Position numbers and translations under genes: made by a program | Notes under the pieces: generated by a model | What the model was told of the DNA's origin: nothing | What the model saw: the letters and a program-made list of their open reading frames with translations, nothing else | Databases searched by the model: none | Part shown: positions 36,905 through 48,434 of the stretch, piece after piece | Numbering within the stretch: the stretch's first letter is position 1 | Layout: every line of letters begins with the position of its first letter | DNA from: Bidens hawaiensis | Lineage: Eukaryota > Streptophyta > Magnoliopsida > Asterales > Asteraceae | Assembly: GCA_021521415.1 (NCBI GenBank) | Contig: JAIQDT010001139.1 | Location: 248,001 to 312,000, forward strand | Length of the DNA stretch: 64,000 nt | Direction: 5' to 3'

Positions 36905-39018
36905 GCTTTAATCGTGCAGGAACAGTTGAACGAGGCTGCCAATAATCTTTGGGTTGTGGATAGCGGCTGTTCCCGGCACATGATGGGTAACAAAAACTTG
37001 TTACACAATTTGAAACCTGTTCAAGGAGGGAGAGTGAGCTTTGCAGGAGAAAGTGGAGGCAAGATTACAGGAATGGGAACGGTGTCTAATGGAAAGATGA
37101 CTCTAGAAAAAGTAAACTTTGTCTAAGAATTGAAGCACAATCTGCTGAGTGTGTCGCAGATCTGTGATAAGGAGTACACCGTACATTTTACAAAGAATGA
37201 GGCGATTGTGTTGCATCCTGGTTTTCAGATACCAGAGGAGTGGATTGTGATGAAGGCTCCACGTGAGAGGAATACGTATATTATGGATATGAGGTCGACT
37301 GAAATGGCCACGGAAGAATCATGTTTTATGTCAAAAGCGAGCGAATCGGAGTCCGAATTGTGGCATAGGAGAATGGGGCACATTCATCTTCGGAAGATGA
37401 ACCACATTGTCAAGAATGGACTTGTGCTGGGCGTTCCCTAGAAAAGTTTCAACTTTGAAGACAAATGTCTAGCGTGCAAGAAGGGAAAGCAGCACAAGAA
37501 ATCCCATCACACCAAGAAGGTCAATTCTATTGTCAGTACTCTAGAATTGCTTCACATGGATCTCTTCGGTCCCGTGAATGCAAAAAGTCTAGGAGGTACT
37601 TCTTATTGCTTGGTGATCACTGATGATTACTCACGATATTCGTGGGTATATTTCCTGAAATCAAAAGATGAAATGGCTCAGATGGTGAAGAATTTGATTA
37701 CCAAAGTTGAGAACGTTATGGATAAAAGGGTTAAGTTCATCAGGAGTGACAATGGAACGGAGTTCAAGAATTTTGAAATGGAGATCTTCTGCCTTCAGAA
37801 AGGGATTGAGCACCAGTACAGCGCTCCGTCTACTCCGCAACAGAATGGAGTGGCTGAGAGGAAGAATAGAACATTAATTGAAGGAGCCAGAACTATGCTG
37901 GCTGATTCGAAGCTTCCTGTGGTGTTCTGGGCTGAAGCTGTTGCTACAGCCTGTTATATCCTTAATAGAGTCTTGACTGTTAAAAGACTTAATAAAACGT
38001 GTTATGAGCTTATGCATGGGAGGAAGCCCAACTTGAGTGGTCTTGAACCATTCGGGTCCCCTTGTTCGATTTTAAAGACAAATTCTAAATTTGGTGAAGT
38101 AGCCGATGAAGGAATCTTAGTCGGTTATGTTGTTGCGACTCCCAACAGACGTGTCTTTAATACATCGACGGCAAGGTTGAGGTGGTGTGTAACACCGATA
38201 TCACAAGTTACAAACCGCCAAAACCAAGCAACGGACCTGCTGAGTTTTTCGACTATGATAGACTTTTTAAGTCTTTTAACATACCTTTTTTGGATAGTGC
38301 AGAACTAGAAGAAAGAGTTGCTACGAAGTTGATCCTTGATGAGGAAGAAAATCTAGTGCAAAGACAGCTGTTTGATAAATGTCAACCTTCCTCATCAAAT
38401 GCTATCGATACCCCTGCTGCCTCTCCTGAAGAAGAATTTTTCAATCCGTTTCACTCTCAGCAAGAAACAACCATTGACGAGCTCTCTTCTAACTTGGAAG
38501 ACAATTTGCATGTCGGTTCGGTTCCGACCACGAGAATTCATAAAGATCACCCTTTGGAGAATGTGATTGGTGATATGTCCTCTGGTGTACAAACAAGACG
38601 TAGCTTGAATGAGCACACCTGTGTTTACACAAGCATTAAGGAGACAGGCATAATCAACGAATGCTTGTACACCTGCTTTATCAGCCAGATTGAACCAAAG
38701 AATTATCAAATGGCTCTAAAGGACAGCTCGTGGGTCGAAGCCATGCAAGAAGAGCTGGCTCAATTCAAGAAAATGGAAGTTTGGACTTTGGTTGAAAAAC
38801 CAAAGAATGTGCATGCAATAGGCACAAAATGGGTTTTTAAGTGCAAGAGAGATGAGAAAGGGATTATTATAAGAAACAAGGCGAGGCTAGTCGTTAATGG
38901 TTTTAATCAACAAGAGGGGATTGATTATAATGAAGTGTTCGCTCCTGTGGCAAGATTGGAAGCCATTAGATTGTTTTTGGCATTTTCTGCTTATAAGAAG
39001 ATTAGGTATTTCAATTAG
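36905..39018 (+). pseudogene. pol: Copia-2 pol, first part (PR, IN, start of RT), broken
   Basis: Protease VDSGCSRHM near 36957; stops at 37124 (TAA) and 37439 (TAG); pre-integrase LWHRRMGH near 37360; integrase MDLFGPVN, IRSDNGTEFKN and NGVAERKNR at 37550-37870; a frameshift near 38165-38180; then the linker and the first RT blocks ([23 protein letters not shown]) to 39018. Here the sequence departs from pol into an inverted ORF3/LTR fragment, so RT is left without its palm. Compared with Copia-3, which is open through this region, at least four disabling changes are present. Confidence 0.92.
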
Positions 39019-39136
39019 ACGTGAAAAGTGCGTTCCTAAATGGGAAAGTTGATGAGGTTGTGTACGTTGAGCAACCTCCGGGTTTTCCTGACCCAGACTT
39101 TCCAGACCACGTGTACAAGTTAAGCAAGGCGTTGTA
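38592..39136 (+). repeat. direct duplication of pol segment, copy 1
   Basis: About 545 bp (starts ACAAGACGTAGCTTGAATGAG) nearly identical to 40112-40659; I count 8-9 differences including one indel near 39002. Confidence 0.93.
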
Positions 39137-40109
39137 TGAACTACTGACATTATGCACCAACAGACTCCCCCTTGGCAGTAGCTTCATGTCTTGATCTTTA
39201 AGCACGTGTCTTGTAATCTTCAATCTCTTGGTCTTCATGCATGTACTCCTTCTCTCATGCATACCGTGACTACTCGCTGATATTTCCTCGCTTCGTCTTT
39301 CCAAGCAGGAATATAAAATATCTTCTTTTCATTTAACACCTGCAGATCAGCTTTCGATAAATTAACAAGATACATCGGATCATACACTCTTAGCACTTCT
39401 TGTTCGTCTTCATCTTCCATCACGGCTTCAGCAGTCTGGCAATCAACATACCACCATTTAAGATCTTTCAACACATCTTGAGGCATAGTCTTCATTGGAA
39501 CCTCTTTCATGCATCGAATCGGTTTGTACTTCATTACCATCCATGGCTTGCCATCTGCTCTCATTCCTCTTTCCTTATCTTCCACTAGCTTTCCCTTCTG
39601 TGGCTTTAATAACTCAAACTTCTTTTCTTTAATACTTTCTTTCCACACGATCTTCCCAATAACTCTGGCCATGTTGTCGTCGCTTCTATTAATCAACCCC
39701 AATCTAGCCAAATCCTTCACCTCACATTCAGGCAATGTATTGAGAGATCTCAACGTCCTCTTAAAGTATTGGATCCCATCATATCTTTTCACCACGAACA
39801 CTTTTAACTGTTCATCATATAGCCAACAGATAATTCTTTTCTTTGATTCAGCATAGCCTTTGATATTATAACTTTTCTTTAACATGGTTGGAACAGCAGG
39901 CTTCTTAGTTTTGATAAACCAATGTGCATAGCCTTCCTTCCATCTAGGCTGCTCCTCCCATTCTGTATCATCATCTACTGTATCTTGACATACATCTGAC
40001 TTTTCAACTTCAGGGATCTCGTGTTCAACATTCTCCTCAACTATTTCACCTTCTTCAACATCATCTTCTATCACAATTTCTGCACCAATCTTTTCAATCT
40101 CCGGTGTAA
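39137..40109 (-). pseudogene. inverted ORF3 C-terminal half plus LTR tip inside pol
   Basis: On the minus strand this holds, from 40107 down, an uninterrupted frame matching the C-terminal 300 residues of the third ORF of Copia-3: acidic linker (VEEGEIVEE), WKEGYAHWF, TKKPAVPTM, YNIKGYAESKK, CWLYD, KRYDGIQYFKR, LINRSDDNMARV, MRADGKPWMVMKYKP and the terminal CMREGVHA. Next come a purine tract (reverse of GACTCCCCCTTGG, 39163-39176) and the first about 26 bp of the LTR (39137-39162). It is therefore the 3' end of a Copia-2-type element in reverse, lodged between two direct copies of a pol segment. This half of ORF3 is the one missing at 45771. Confidence 0.93.
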
Positions 40110-40111
40110 AA

Positions 40112-40659
40112 ACAAGACGTAGCTTGAATGAGCACACCTGTGTTTACACAAGCATTAAGGAGACAGGCATAATCAACGAATGCTTGTACACCTGCTTTAT
40201 CAGCCAGATTGAACCAAAGAATTACCAAATGGCTCTAAAGGACAGCTCGTGGGTCGAGGCCATGCAAGAAGAGCTGGCTCAATTCAAGAAAATGGAAGTT
40301 TGGACTTTGGTTGAAAAACCAAAGCATGTGCATGCGATAGGCACAAAATGGGTTTTTAAGTGCAAGAGAGATGAGAAAGGGATTATTATAAGAAACAAGG
40401 CGAGGCTAGTCGTTAAAGGTTTTAATCAACAAGAGGGGATTGATTATAATGAAGTGTTCGCTCCTGTGGCAAGATTGGAAGCCATTAGATTGTTTTTGGC
40501 ATTTGCTGCTTATAAGAAGATGAAGGTATTTCAGTTAGACGTGAAAAGTGCGTTCCTAAATGGGAAAGTTGATGAGGTTGTGTACGTTGAGCAACCTCCG
40601 GGTTTTCCTGACCCAGACTTTCCAGACCACGTGTACAAGTTAAGCAAGGCGTTGTATGG
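40112..40659 (+). repeat. direct duplication of pol segment, copy 2
   Basis: Second copy of 38592-39136. Unlike copy 1 it continues correctly into the rest of RT. Confidence 0.93.
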
Positions 40660-41740
40660 ACTACATCAGGCACCTCGTGCCTGGTACTCAACCTTATCAG
40701 ATTACTTGCTTGAAAATGGGTTTGAAAGAGGGAAGATAGATAGCACGTTGTTCTTCAAGAGAGAAGGAAGCGACTTACTGCTGGTGCAAGTCTACATGGA
40801 TGACATTATCTTTGCTGCATCAAAAGTCTCCATGTGTCAGGAGTTTGAGGCCGTCATGAAGAAAAGGTTTGAAATGAGTGCTATGGGTGAACTAACTTTC
40901 TTTTTAGGATTGCAGGTTGATCAGAAGAAGGATAGGATGTTCATTCATCAGACCAAGTATGTCCATGATGTGCTCAAACGCTTCAAGATGGAGGACAGCA
41001 CTCCATTCGATACTCCAGTCTGCGTCAATCACAAATTGGGTGCTGAGACAGACAATGACGCAGATGTGGACCCAACCCAATATCGGGCTATTATAGGTTC
41101 TTTAATGTACTTAACTGCTTCTAGGCCTGATATAATGTTTGCTGTTTGTCTTTGTGCACGCTTTCAGGCAAACCCAAAAGAATCTCATTTGAAGGGTGCG
41201 AAGATGATACTACGGTATCTCAAGGGCAAGCCGAAGCTGGGGTTGTGGTACCCGAGAGGAGGAGACTTGGAGTTGGTAGCTTACACAGATTATGATTATG
41301 GAGGATGCAATCAGAGTCGGAAGTCAACTACTGGAGGATGTCAGTTTCTAGGAGGCAGATTAGTGTCCTGGAAATGCAAGAAGCAGACATCAGTCGCCAT
41401 TTCAACATGTGAGGCAGAATACATGGCAGCATCCAACTGCTGCTCCCAGGTTCTGTGGATTCAACAACAGTTGCGCGACTATGGTCTGAATTTCTCACTT
41501 ACTCCTATTTGCATTGATAACACAGCTGCTATCTCAGTAACTAACAATCCCGTGAAGCACAGTAAAACTAAACATATTGACATACGTCATCATTTTATAC
41601 GGGATTGTGCTGAGAAGAAACTGATTGTGCTTGAAAAGGTGGATACGCTTGATAATTCCGCTGATTTATATACTAAAGCGTTTGACAAATCAAGATTGCA
41701 AAACCTTGTTGAGTTGAATGGGATGATCAATCCCGAGTAA
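40124..41740 (+). pseudogene. pol: Copia-2 pol, second part (RT and RNase H), open
   Basis: A 538-codon uninterrupted frame containing [46 protein letters not shown], the polymerase box as YMDD (about 40797; YVDD in Copia-3), and RNase H blocks AYTDYDYGGCNQ (AYTDSDYGG in Copia-3), ISTCEAEYMA and DNTAAISV, ending GMINPE. It lacks protease and integrase in frame. The ATG at 40124 lies in the linker and is not a natural start. RT-RNase H would be intact only if expressed as a separate product, for which I see no evidence. Confidence 0.92.
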
Positions 41741-43135
41741 CCATGCTTTTTGTGCATATTAAAAAAAAAAAAAACGTCACTATCGCTTAGAACAATGTCG
41801 GTTACCTCAGTTTGATGGACATGTCTTAGGATATGTTTGGTCCTCATTTCTACTTGTAGAATATGAGGATAGCCATTAACCAGACGACTGAAAGTGACCG
41901 GGGCAGTTTATGATGAGTTTTCATTCTTTCGCTTAAAATTAGTCGATCATACTTTGTTAGAAGGACACATACTAGTATGTGGTCGGTCCAGCTGATCCAT
42001 TGGATCTTCGGGATAGCCGTAGACCTGAAGACTTTGATTTGGTCGGGGCGATAGAAGTTAAATTTTTCTTTAAGGGAAATGAAATTATTTTTCAAGTCTA
42101 CTACTTCGTAAGAAGTTCGTTTGCTATGTTTAACAGAAAATTGATCCAACCTTGGAAAATGATAGATATACTGATTCTGTGTGCTTAACTAGTGAAGTTA
42201 TTAGGCTTAAAAAGCTTAAGAACAGTCATTGTATGTCATGGTAGCTTTTTATGGTGCGTAAAAGTAGAAGTGATAATAACTAAATCTACTCGATTTTATG
42301 TGGAAACTTCTTAAGAGTTCTGCATGTCTTCATATATATCTTTCCGAATGATAGGCAGAAAAGCGATTAGCCAGTCATACACGAGCCTGTTAGTGTTCTG
42401 ATTCCCGTGAAGAAAGCGTGTCAAGAGACTGCAGTGATCCAGATTCGGGACTTGCAGTTGTTCTCTATGTGTTTGTTTTAAAAAAAAAAAAAAATTAAGT
42501 CATTGAGACATTCTTTAACTTAAAATGTCAATCATGATGTAAGAAAGAGAACGGGAAGCAGAGTCTAAAGATCGAAGAATACTTACAACTTAATCAGACA
42601 CTACGGGTCGAAGTCAATTCGGGGTGACTTGGGGAAAGCCAAATACGCTTTGAGAATAGATAGGAGGCATCATAATCTCTGAGTTGTTGCCCACTTAATT
42701 TTTGAGCTTAATTGAACTTAACTCGTATCACAGAAACGATGAAAACCATCTTAAGTTATTTACTTGCTTACAACCTGTTTCTTTATGTCATAATACAGCT
42801 AAACACGGATCTATGTGACAGTCACGTAATTAGTATGATTCCTGTTCGGATCTTTTCTAAAACGTAGTAGTCCCTGTCGAGACTGAAATTTGATCCCTTG
42901 TACTTTAATTTTTAAAAGTTTTTCGTACTTAGGTAGTTTTATGATTTTATAACTGGTTACTTGGTCTTGACTGTATCTTTTAACTCTTTAAAGGAAGTTT
43001 TAAAAGTTAATTGCAAAATGTTCAAATTATGAGGTTTGATTTTGTAAATATAGGCGAAGTTGTTAAACAGGGGAACTTGTGAATAACTTCGCCTAGGCGA
43101 AGTTAACCGTAACTTCGCCTGTATAACCCAGACCC
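41741..43135 (+). other. Copia-2 spacer between pol and ORF3
   Basis: No long frame. Segments match the equivalent region of Copia-3 (56050-57420) in reverse, including two A-tracts at 41760-41774 and 42480-42494, and the phrase ATAGGAGGCATCATAATCTCTGAGTTG near 42660 with its counterpart at 56410-56440. Conservation of a non-coding 1.4 kb suggests a functional, perhaps regulatory, spacer. Confidence 0.7.
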
Positions 43136-43735
43136 TATATAAAGGTTTTTAAAAGTCAAACGTTTCATTATTCCAAGAACACAGCGAACTTATTCCGAAA
43201 TTCCAGCGAACTTAACCTATTTCCGGCGATCTTGTCTTTCGATCTTCATCTTTGATTTCTTTTTCTTCGATTTCTTTTCCAATTAAAGGTGTGTTTGGGT
43301 TCTTATATCTTATAATCGATGTTCAATGTTGTTAATCCTAGGTTGTTTCGACACCCGGTTAGTGACCTCGGACGTTCGATCCTTAAACCCGGTTTCAAAC
43401 TTGTTTTAACGTGGTCGTTCACACATTGATCGTCTAGATAACCATAAAATCATGTTTTCCGGATTCCTTAATCACGAAATCACAAACTGCACGTTGTTTC
43501 ATAAACCTATCAACCGCCGATTCAGATTCAGGCGAACTTAAGGATTAGGCGAAGTTATCCGCAACTTCGCCTGAGGTTTAACTTCGCCTGAGGCGATGTT
43601 GTGGTGAAGCGAAGTTATCATTAACTTCGCCTGGACCTTTTTACTTATTAGTTATTAGACGAACTTAAAGATGAAGCGAAGTTGTTCCCAACTTCGCCCC
43701 ACTTTTAACTTCGCCTATATAGACTTTATCACAAC
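43055..43735 (+). repeat. GCGAAGTT inverted-repeat cluster before ORF3 (Copia-2)
   Basis: About 14 copies of GCGAAGTT / AACTTCGC in opposing pairs (43054-43122 and 43530-43715), on both sides of the TATA box and within the putative leader intron. Confidence 0.85.
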
Positions 43736-43806
43736 TTCGATCATGGTAACAAGCGAACTTGTGTTATGCCTTAACGTGTATCTAACTTGGTTCGTTTGTT
43801 GCAGAT
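43136..43806 (+). promoter_or_regulatory. putative internal promoter and leader intron of ORF3 (Copia-2)
   Basis: TATATAAAG at 43136-43144 would start a transcript near 43170. A donor-like AAAG|GTGTGTTT at 43289 and an acceptor TTTGTTGCAG ending at 43804 would remove a 516-base leader intron, leaving AT before the ORF3 ATG at 43807. Copia-3 has the same arrangement at 55942-55252. Alternatively the acceptor joins a donor far upstream to make a subgenomic RNA. Confidence 0.55.
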
Positions 43807-45771
43807 ATGGCTGCTGTTGCTGGTGCTGGAGGTGCTGGTGGCGATGACGGGGGAGATAACCAGAGACAATTCTTCTCTGGGCATAATATGTATATTACGT
43901 TAGACCCAGATGCGAGTGGTGTGGAGGATTACCGCGAAATCATCACTTTCCTCCTTCGCTCGCGGATATTCCACGCGATCACAACTACTCTGCCGATATC
44001 CTTACCCAATATTGAGGATTTTTGGCAGACGGTGGAATATGACTGCCGCGTCGAGCCCCCGGTTATGCGAGCAACCGTCAACAATCAAGAAGTTCAGTTC
44101 TCTTCTGAACAAATCCGGGTAGCTTTACGTTTTGGAGAGGAGACTAGGGATGACCCTACAGACTTTGTGGCTCCTTTCCGTGACGGATCGTTTCTCCGAA
44201 TGGGCTATTCTGGTCCATTAGGCGATACTCAGAGAAGGAAAGGTTTCTTGCTCGATCAGTGGCGCTTCCTCATGCACGTAATGATTGTCTGCATGTCAGG
44301 GAGGAAGGCGGGCACTGACGGAATGGGCGCGACCATGCAGTCAGCAATGACTGCTCTGACATATAATTAGCGCTATAGCTTTAGTCAGATGGTCTTCTAT
44401 GAAATTGATCGTCAGAGAAGGGCGATGGCACGTGAGAGATTCCTCATGTATCCAAGATTTCTTCAAATGATCTTGAATCATGTGGCTCCCACGTTGCCTC
44501 AACGTCGCCCTATCAGATACGTGGAAAGTGTGAACAAACATATCTTCGCCCAATGCAGAACTTCAAGTGCTAGGAGCAAGCCTGAACTTCGTCCTCGCCA
44601 TACTCCACTCTTTGGGTACTTAATCAACCCGGAGTATGTGCCTGCTCGAGGGGATGAGTTTAGGGACTCGGCACCACAACAGGCAGGAGCACCTCAAGCT
44701 ATACCTGCTGCTCCTGTTGTGTCACCGGAGGAGAATGTGGACCTTGACGCAGAATTTGGTGGTCAAGGATTCTTTGATATGGATCGGGTGGATCCAGAGG
44801 AGAACGTTCAGGTTCCGGTTGAACGTGCTTCGACTGTGCATGTTACTAGAGCAGCTACGACGGTGGATGACTCAGATTTTGATGATGTAATGGATGAGGC
44901 AAGACGTATGATGGTGACTCAAGAGAGGACGTATGGGAAGAGAAAGAGGACAGATGACGACAGTGAGTCAGAAGAAGAAGAAGACATTCATAAGTTGATC
45001 AGACGTTCAAGAAGGGACAGGACAGGTGCAGGTAGGGGAGCCGGTGAGAGCTCTAGGGTGGTATGTTTCGCTCCGCCCGCACTGTCAGGTATGTCACTTG
45101 TCCCTACACCATTACAGGTCACAAGGCCAAGCGCCACGTACGTTCCCGTGGTGGCTACATCATCATCTGTTGGCCTCCCATCCATCACACTCCAGCTGAC
45201 GACTCCAGATATTGTATCGTTGCCGCCTCCAACGCTTACTCCGTCGGAGGTTGTTGCACAGGTTATTGAGTCGACAGTGGTTCACACTGCAGGGTTGTCG
45301 GTCACGATACCACCTACGGTTACGTCCACAGCTACTTCTGATGTCCCGGCTTCAGTCGAAATCCCTCCTCAGTATACTCAAGACATATCTCACATGAGGT
45401 TCGATTTCGATGCAACCCTATCAGACTCGGAAAGAATAGCTGCACTTGAACGGGTCGTGGCAGAACAATCAAGGGTGAATCTTATCCAGACCCAGGCTAT
45501 TCAACGCCTAGTAGCAGAAAATCAACTACAATCGTCCCTCCAGGTTGAACATGGAAAAATTATAGATGCTATGAAGGAGTTCTTGGCATCTCAGGGGGAG
45601 ACGAGCTGTAAAGGCGACGAGCTCAGGACAAAGAAGAAGAATGACAAAGACGATGATCCCAATGCATCGAAAGGTGCAGGTGGTGAGTTGCCAAGAACTA
45701 CTCAAGCTCTTGGGACAACCACAGCTCAGGGGGAGTCTGCAGGTGCAGCTGGCGGTTCTGGTGGTGATGAG
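43807..45771 (+). pseudogene. Copia-2 ORF3, N-terminal two-thirds, one stop, cut by Gypsy LTR
   Basis: ATG at 43807 (MAAVAGAGGAGGDD). Conserved N-terminal domain: MYITLDPDASG, LPNIEDFWQT, LGDTQRRKGFLLDQWRFL, MYPRFLQMIL. TAG at 44368-44370 interrupts after TALTYN, where Copia-3 has Arg; the frame then resumes. Further on come an acidic/basic stretch (KRKRTDDDSESEEEED, then RRSRRDR), a Pro/Thr-rich region, and a coiled coil with SDSERIAALERVVAEQSR. The frame is cut at 45771 by the Gypsy LTR; the ending to 45783 is LTR sequence. Family function is unknown; similar domains occur in uncharacterised ORFs behind Copia pol in other plants (from memory). Confidence 0.85.
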
Positions 45772-47779
45772 TGTGACATCTGACCCGATCCGACCCGACC
45801 CAGGTACCCGTTTCTCTGACCCGATCTTTCTTTTATGATTTAATATTTATTTATACTTATATTTTACTTTTAATAATAATAATATATTTTCCTTCCCGCC
45901 TCTTTCTCTCTCTTTCTTTCCGCCGTCCCGTCCCTCTCCTTCTCTCTTTCCGCCTTCTTTTCCCTCTTGTCGCCGTCCCGCCCTTAAGCCTTGTTTCCCT
46001 CTTTTTCTTCTAACTCTTTGCTTGTCCTTTGTTCCTTCCCGCCTAAGGTTGTCTGCGCAGCTCCACGCGCCAGACTCCTTACAAGGAAGCCTGCGTGAAG
46101 ACCAGTTGTTCCTGCGATACGCGAGACGAACTCTTCTCGCAGCGCGCTAAGAATTGTAATTCTTCTCGCAGCGCGCTAAGAACGGTAGTTCTTCCCGCGA
46201 TGCGCTAAGGATTTGTAATTCTTCTCGCAGCGCGCTGAGAATCGTAGTTCATCCCTCGACGCGCGAAGAATTATAGTTCTTCCCGCGGCGCGCTAGGAAT
46301 TGTAGTTCCTCCCGCGGCGCGCTAAGAAATGTGATTCTTCCCGCGGCGCGCTAAGAAATGTGATTCTTCCCGCGGCGCGCCTTAGCCTTCTCGCGCTAAA
46401 CCCTTTGAGTTTTCTTCTGTTTAATCCAGCCTGTTTGCTTTTGTGTTGTCTTATCCTCTGTGCTGTTGACCTGACCTATCTTATGTCTGAAAAGCCACTT
46501 TTGGCGCAGCACGCGCACCAACCCCATTGGTTGGCAGAAAAAGTGACTGACATTATCTTTTGAGATCTGCTTTTCCATGCTTTGACCAGTACCTTTATCT
46601 GACCCGCCCATGCCTGTTACTGTTCCCTGTCAGCTTTATCTTGCCCCCTGCAGCTGCCATATCTTTTGCTTTTGGAATCTTTTGCTTTTTGAGATCTTTT
46701 CCCCTTTTTCTAGGGATTGTGTTCCCTAGGGTTTCTCTATAAATAATAATGTTAATTTCCTAACACTACACACACAAAGCACTTAATCTCTCCAGTTCTC
46801 TCTTGCTTCTTGCCGTTGTTCTTCCTCTGCCGTCTCCTCTCTTTGCCTCCGTCTTCCTCCCTGTTCTGCCCTGCTTTTCCGGTAATATATATATAATATA
46901 ATAATTTACTTATTAATTATGCTAACTTATAATCAAGACTTAAAACAAATCATTAAAACAATAATCTTGTTTATAGGTTAACTTGTGCTTGTTTAAAGTT
47001 GGTTCTTGCTTTATCTTACGCCGCATCGTTTATCAAGTGAGTAAACTCGTACCTAATCCCTTTTTATTTTTAATGTTTTGGGATGTTCATGTGTTCGTAC
47101 AAACTTGAGTCTTAAACTTGTTTATAAACTTTAGTCGCGCAGTATCCCATGTGTTGAGGACGTTTACTTGGCTGTTTATTTGTATGTGTGTATCATTAAC
47201 CGCTTTGTTCGGCCTATTCCGAAGTTTTCATGGATCCATTAGATGAACACGGGAGACCTATCGTTTACGGTTTTCTTTGTTTACACTTGCACAGATGTTT
47301 TCTTGTTTTTTTTGTGCTCATTTGGGAGCACGGATTGAACTATGAACTATGAGCTATGATCTATTTAGGCTTGATCACAATCTGATTGCACCCTTGTTAA
47401 ACACCAGACATACACGTGTTGCGCGCAGATTTATGGTTATCTATGTATTGTATTAAACTTGATTTCTCACCAACACGCAAGTGTTTGACGTTTTATTTTA
47501 ACACATGTTCAGGTTTGCAGTAGCTGTTTTGGAGCTTGTGGACACGTAGGAAGTTTTCTTTATTTTGGACCTAGATTAAAATGTATCAAGACAAGTTATT
47601 GCTGTTCGAATATTATGATTTATAATATATTGATTTATGTTGATTTATGTTATCTTGTGTTTACTTTGCGCGTGCGCGAATGAATGTATTTATTAAATAT
47701 TGACACCCAATAGTGTCACGAGTAATGAAACAATATGTGGCGCCCCGATGTATAATCCGCCTTTGGTCGGGGTGTTACA
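45772..47779 (+). repeat. Gypsy 5' LTR (about 2.0 kb)
   Basis: Starts TGTGACATCTGACCCG inside Copia-2 ORF3 and ends GGTCGGGGTGTTACA directly before the PBS. A TATA box CTATAAATAA lies near 46736. The end matches the reversed LTR at 51280. Confidence 0.9.
46125..46382 (+). repeat. 29-31-bp GC-rich tandem repeat in Gypsy LTR
   Basis: About nine copies of TTCTTCCCGCGGCGCGCTAAGAA with variable linkers, upstream of the LTR TATA box, in the expected U3 region. The units carry many CpG sites. Confidence 0.85.
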
Positions 47780-47781
47780 GA

Positions 47782-47797
47782 TTGGTATCAGAGCTCG
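47782..47797 (+). other. Gypsy primer-binding site
   Basis: TTGGTATCAGAGC two bases after the LTR end; complementary to initiator methionine tRNA. Confidence 0.88.
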
Positions 47798-48019
47798 TTG
47801 ACTTTAGGATAGGTGGTTAGACGTAACGGCCTAGAATACCTAAGAGTCCCTTCTCGCGCATGAGAGAAATCTCATGTTTGCGCGCTTATTGTTAATTACT
47901 CGTTATTTATGAATATGCTCGCGCTTGCGCAGTATATGATTTTATGTTCTATTCCGCGATATTTCGATTTTTGTTGAATTGCGATTTTTATTGATTTTAC
48001 TTACATACTCGTTTGTTGG

Positions 48020-48290
48020 ATTTGAAAATCCGAAAAGTCATGGTGATACATGAATAGTTGATTTTCAATTTCCATTTACGATTATGTTCTGAGGTTGGAG
48101 ACTTGAAAAGTCATGGTGATACATGAATTGTCAACCTCCAATACTCATTTTCTTGTATATTTTATATTGAAGATTGAAAAGTCATGGTGATACATGAATC
48201 GTCAATCTCCAATACTCGTTTGCTCGTATATTTTAAATTGGGAATTCGGAAAGTCATGGTGATACATGAATTGTCGATTTCTGATTCGAA
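48020..48290 (+). repeat. 72-bp tandem repeat in Gypsy leader
   Basis: Four imperfect copies sharing AAAAGTCATGGTGATACATGAA start near 48033, 48106, 48177 and 48248. They lie between PBS and gag, in the non-coding leader. Confidence 0.85.
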
Positions 48291-48434
48291 TTTGTTACCT
48301 TTATTAAAGTCTGCATTTAGGGTCATTTATTTTACTTTAACTTTTGACAGTAACTGACTCCGCGAAACCAAGATTTTCGAGGTTATACTTTGCGCTAAAA
48401 CCAAGATATTAACTAAAATTAAAACTTTTATAGA

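Larger units (their letters stand above)
33365..45771 (+). mobile_element. Copia-2: Sirevirus-like LTR retrotransposon, rearranged, 3' part displaced
   Basis: 5' LTR 33365-33800, PBS, gag 34278-36898, pol 36914-41740 with a 1.5-kb rearrangement inside, a 2-kb spacer, and a third ORF from 43807 that is cut at 45771 by a Gypsy LTR. The 3' LTR would lie outside the window beyond the nested insertions. The bases before the LTR are CTCCG (33360-33364), the candidate target duplication. The two-knuckle gag with coiled coil, pol in a different frame, and a long extra ORF behind pol fit the SIRE/Maximus (Sirevirus) lineage; that assignment is inference. Confidence 0.9.

Noticed and set aside
39235..40137. 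Independent host gene on the minus strand inside Copia-2
   Set aside because: Its whole length matches the ORF3 C-terminus of Copia-3, followed by the purine tract and LTR tip; it is displaced element sequence.
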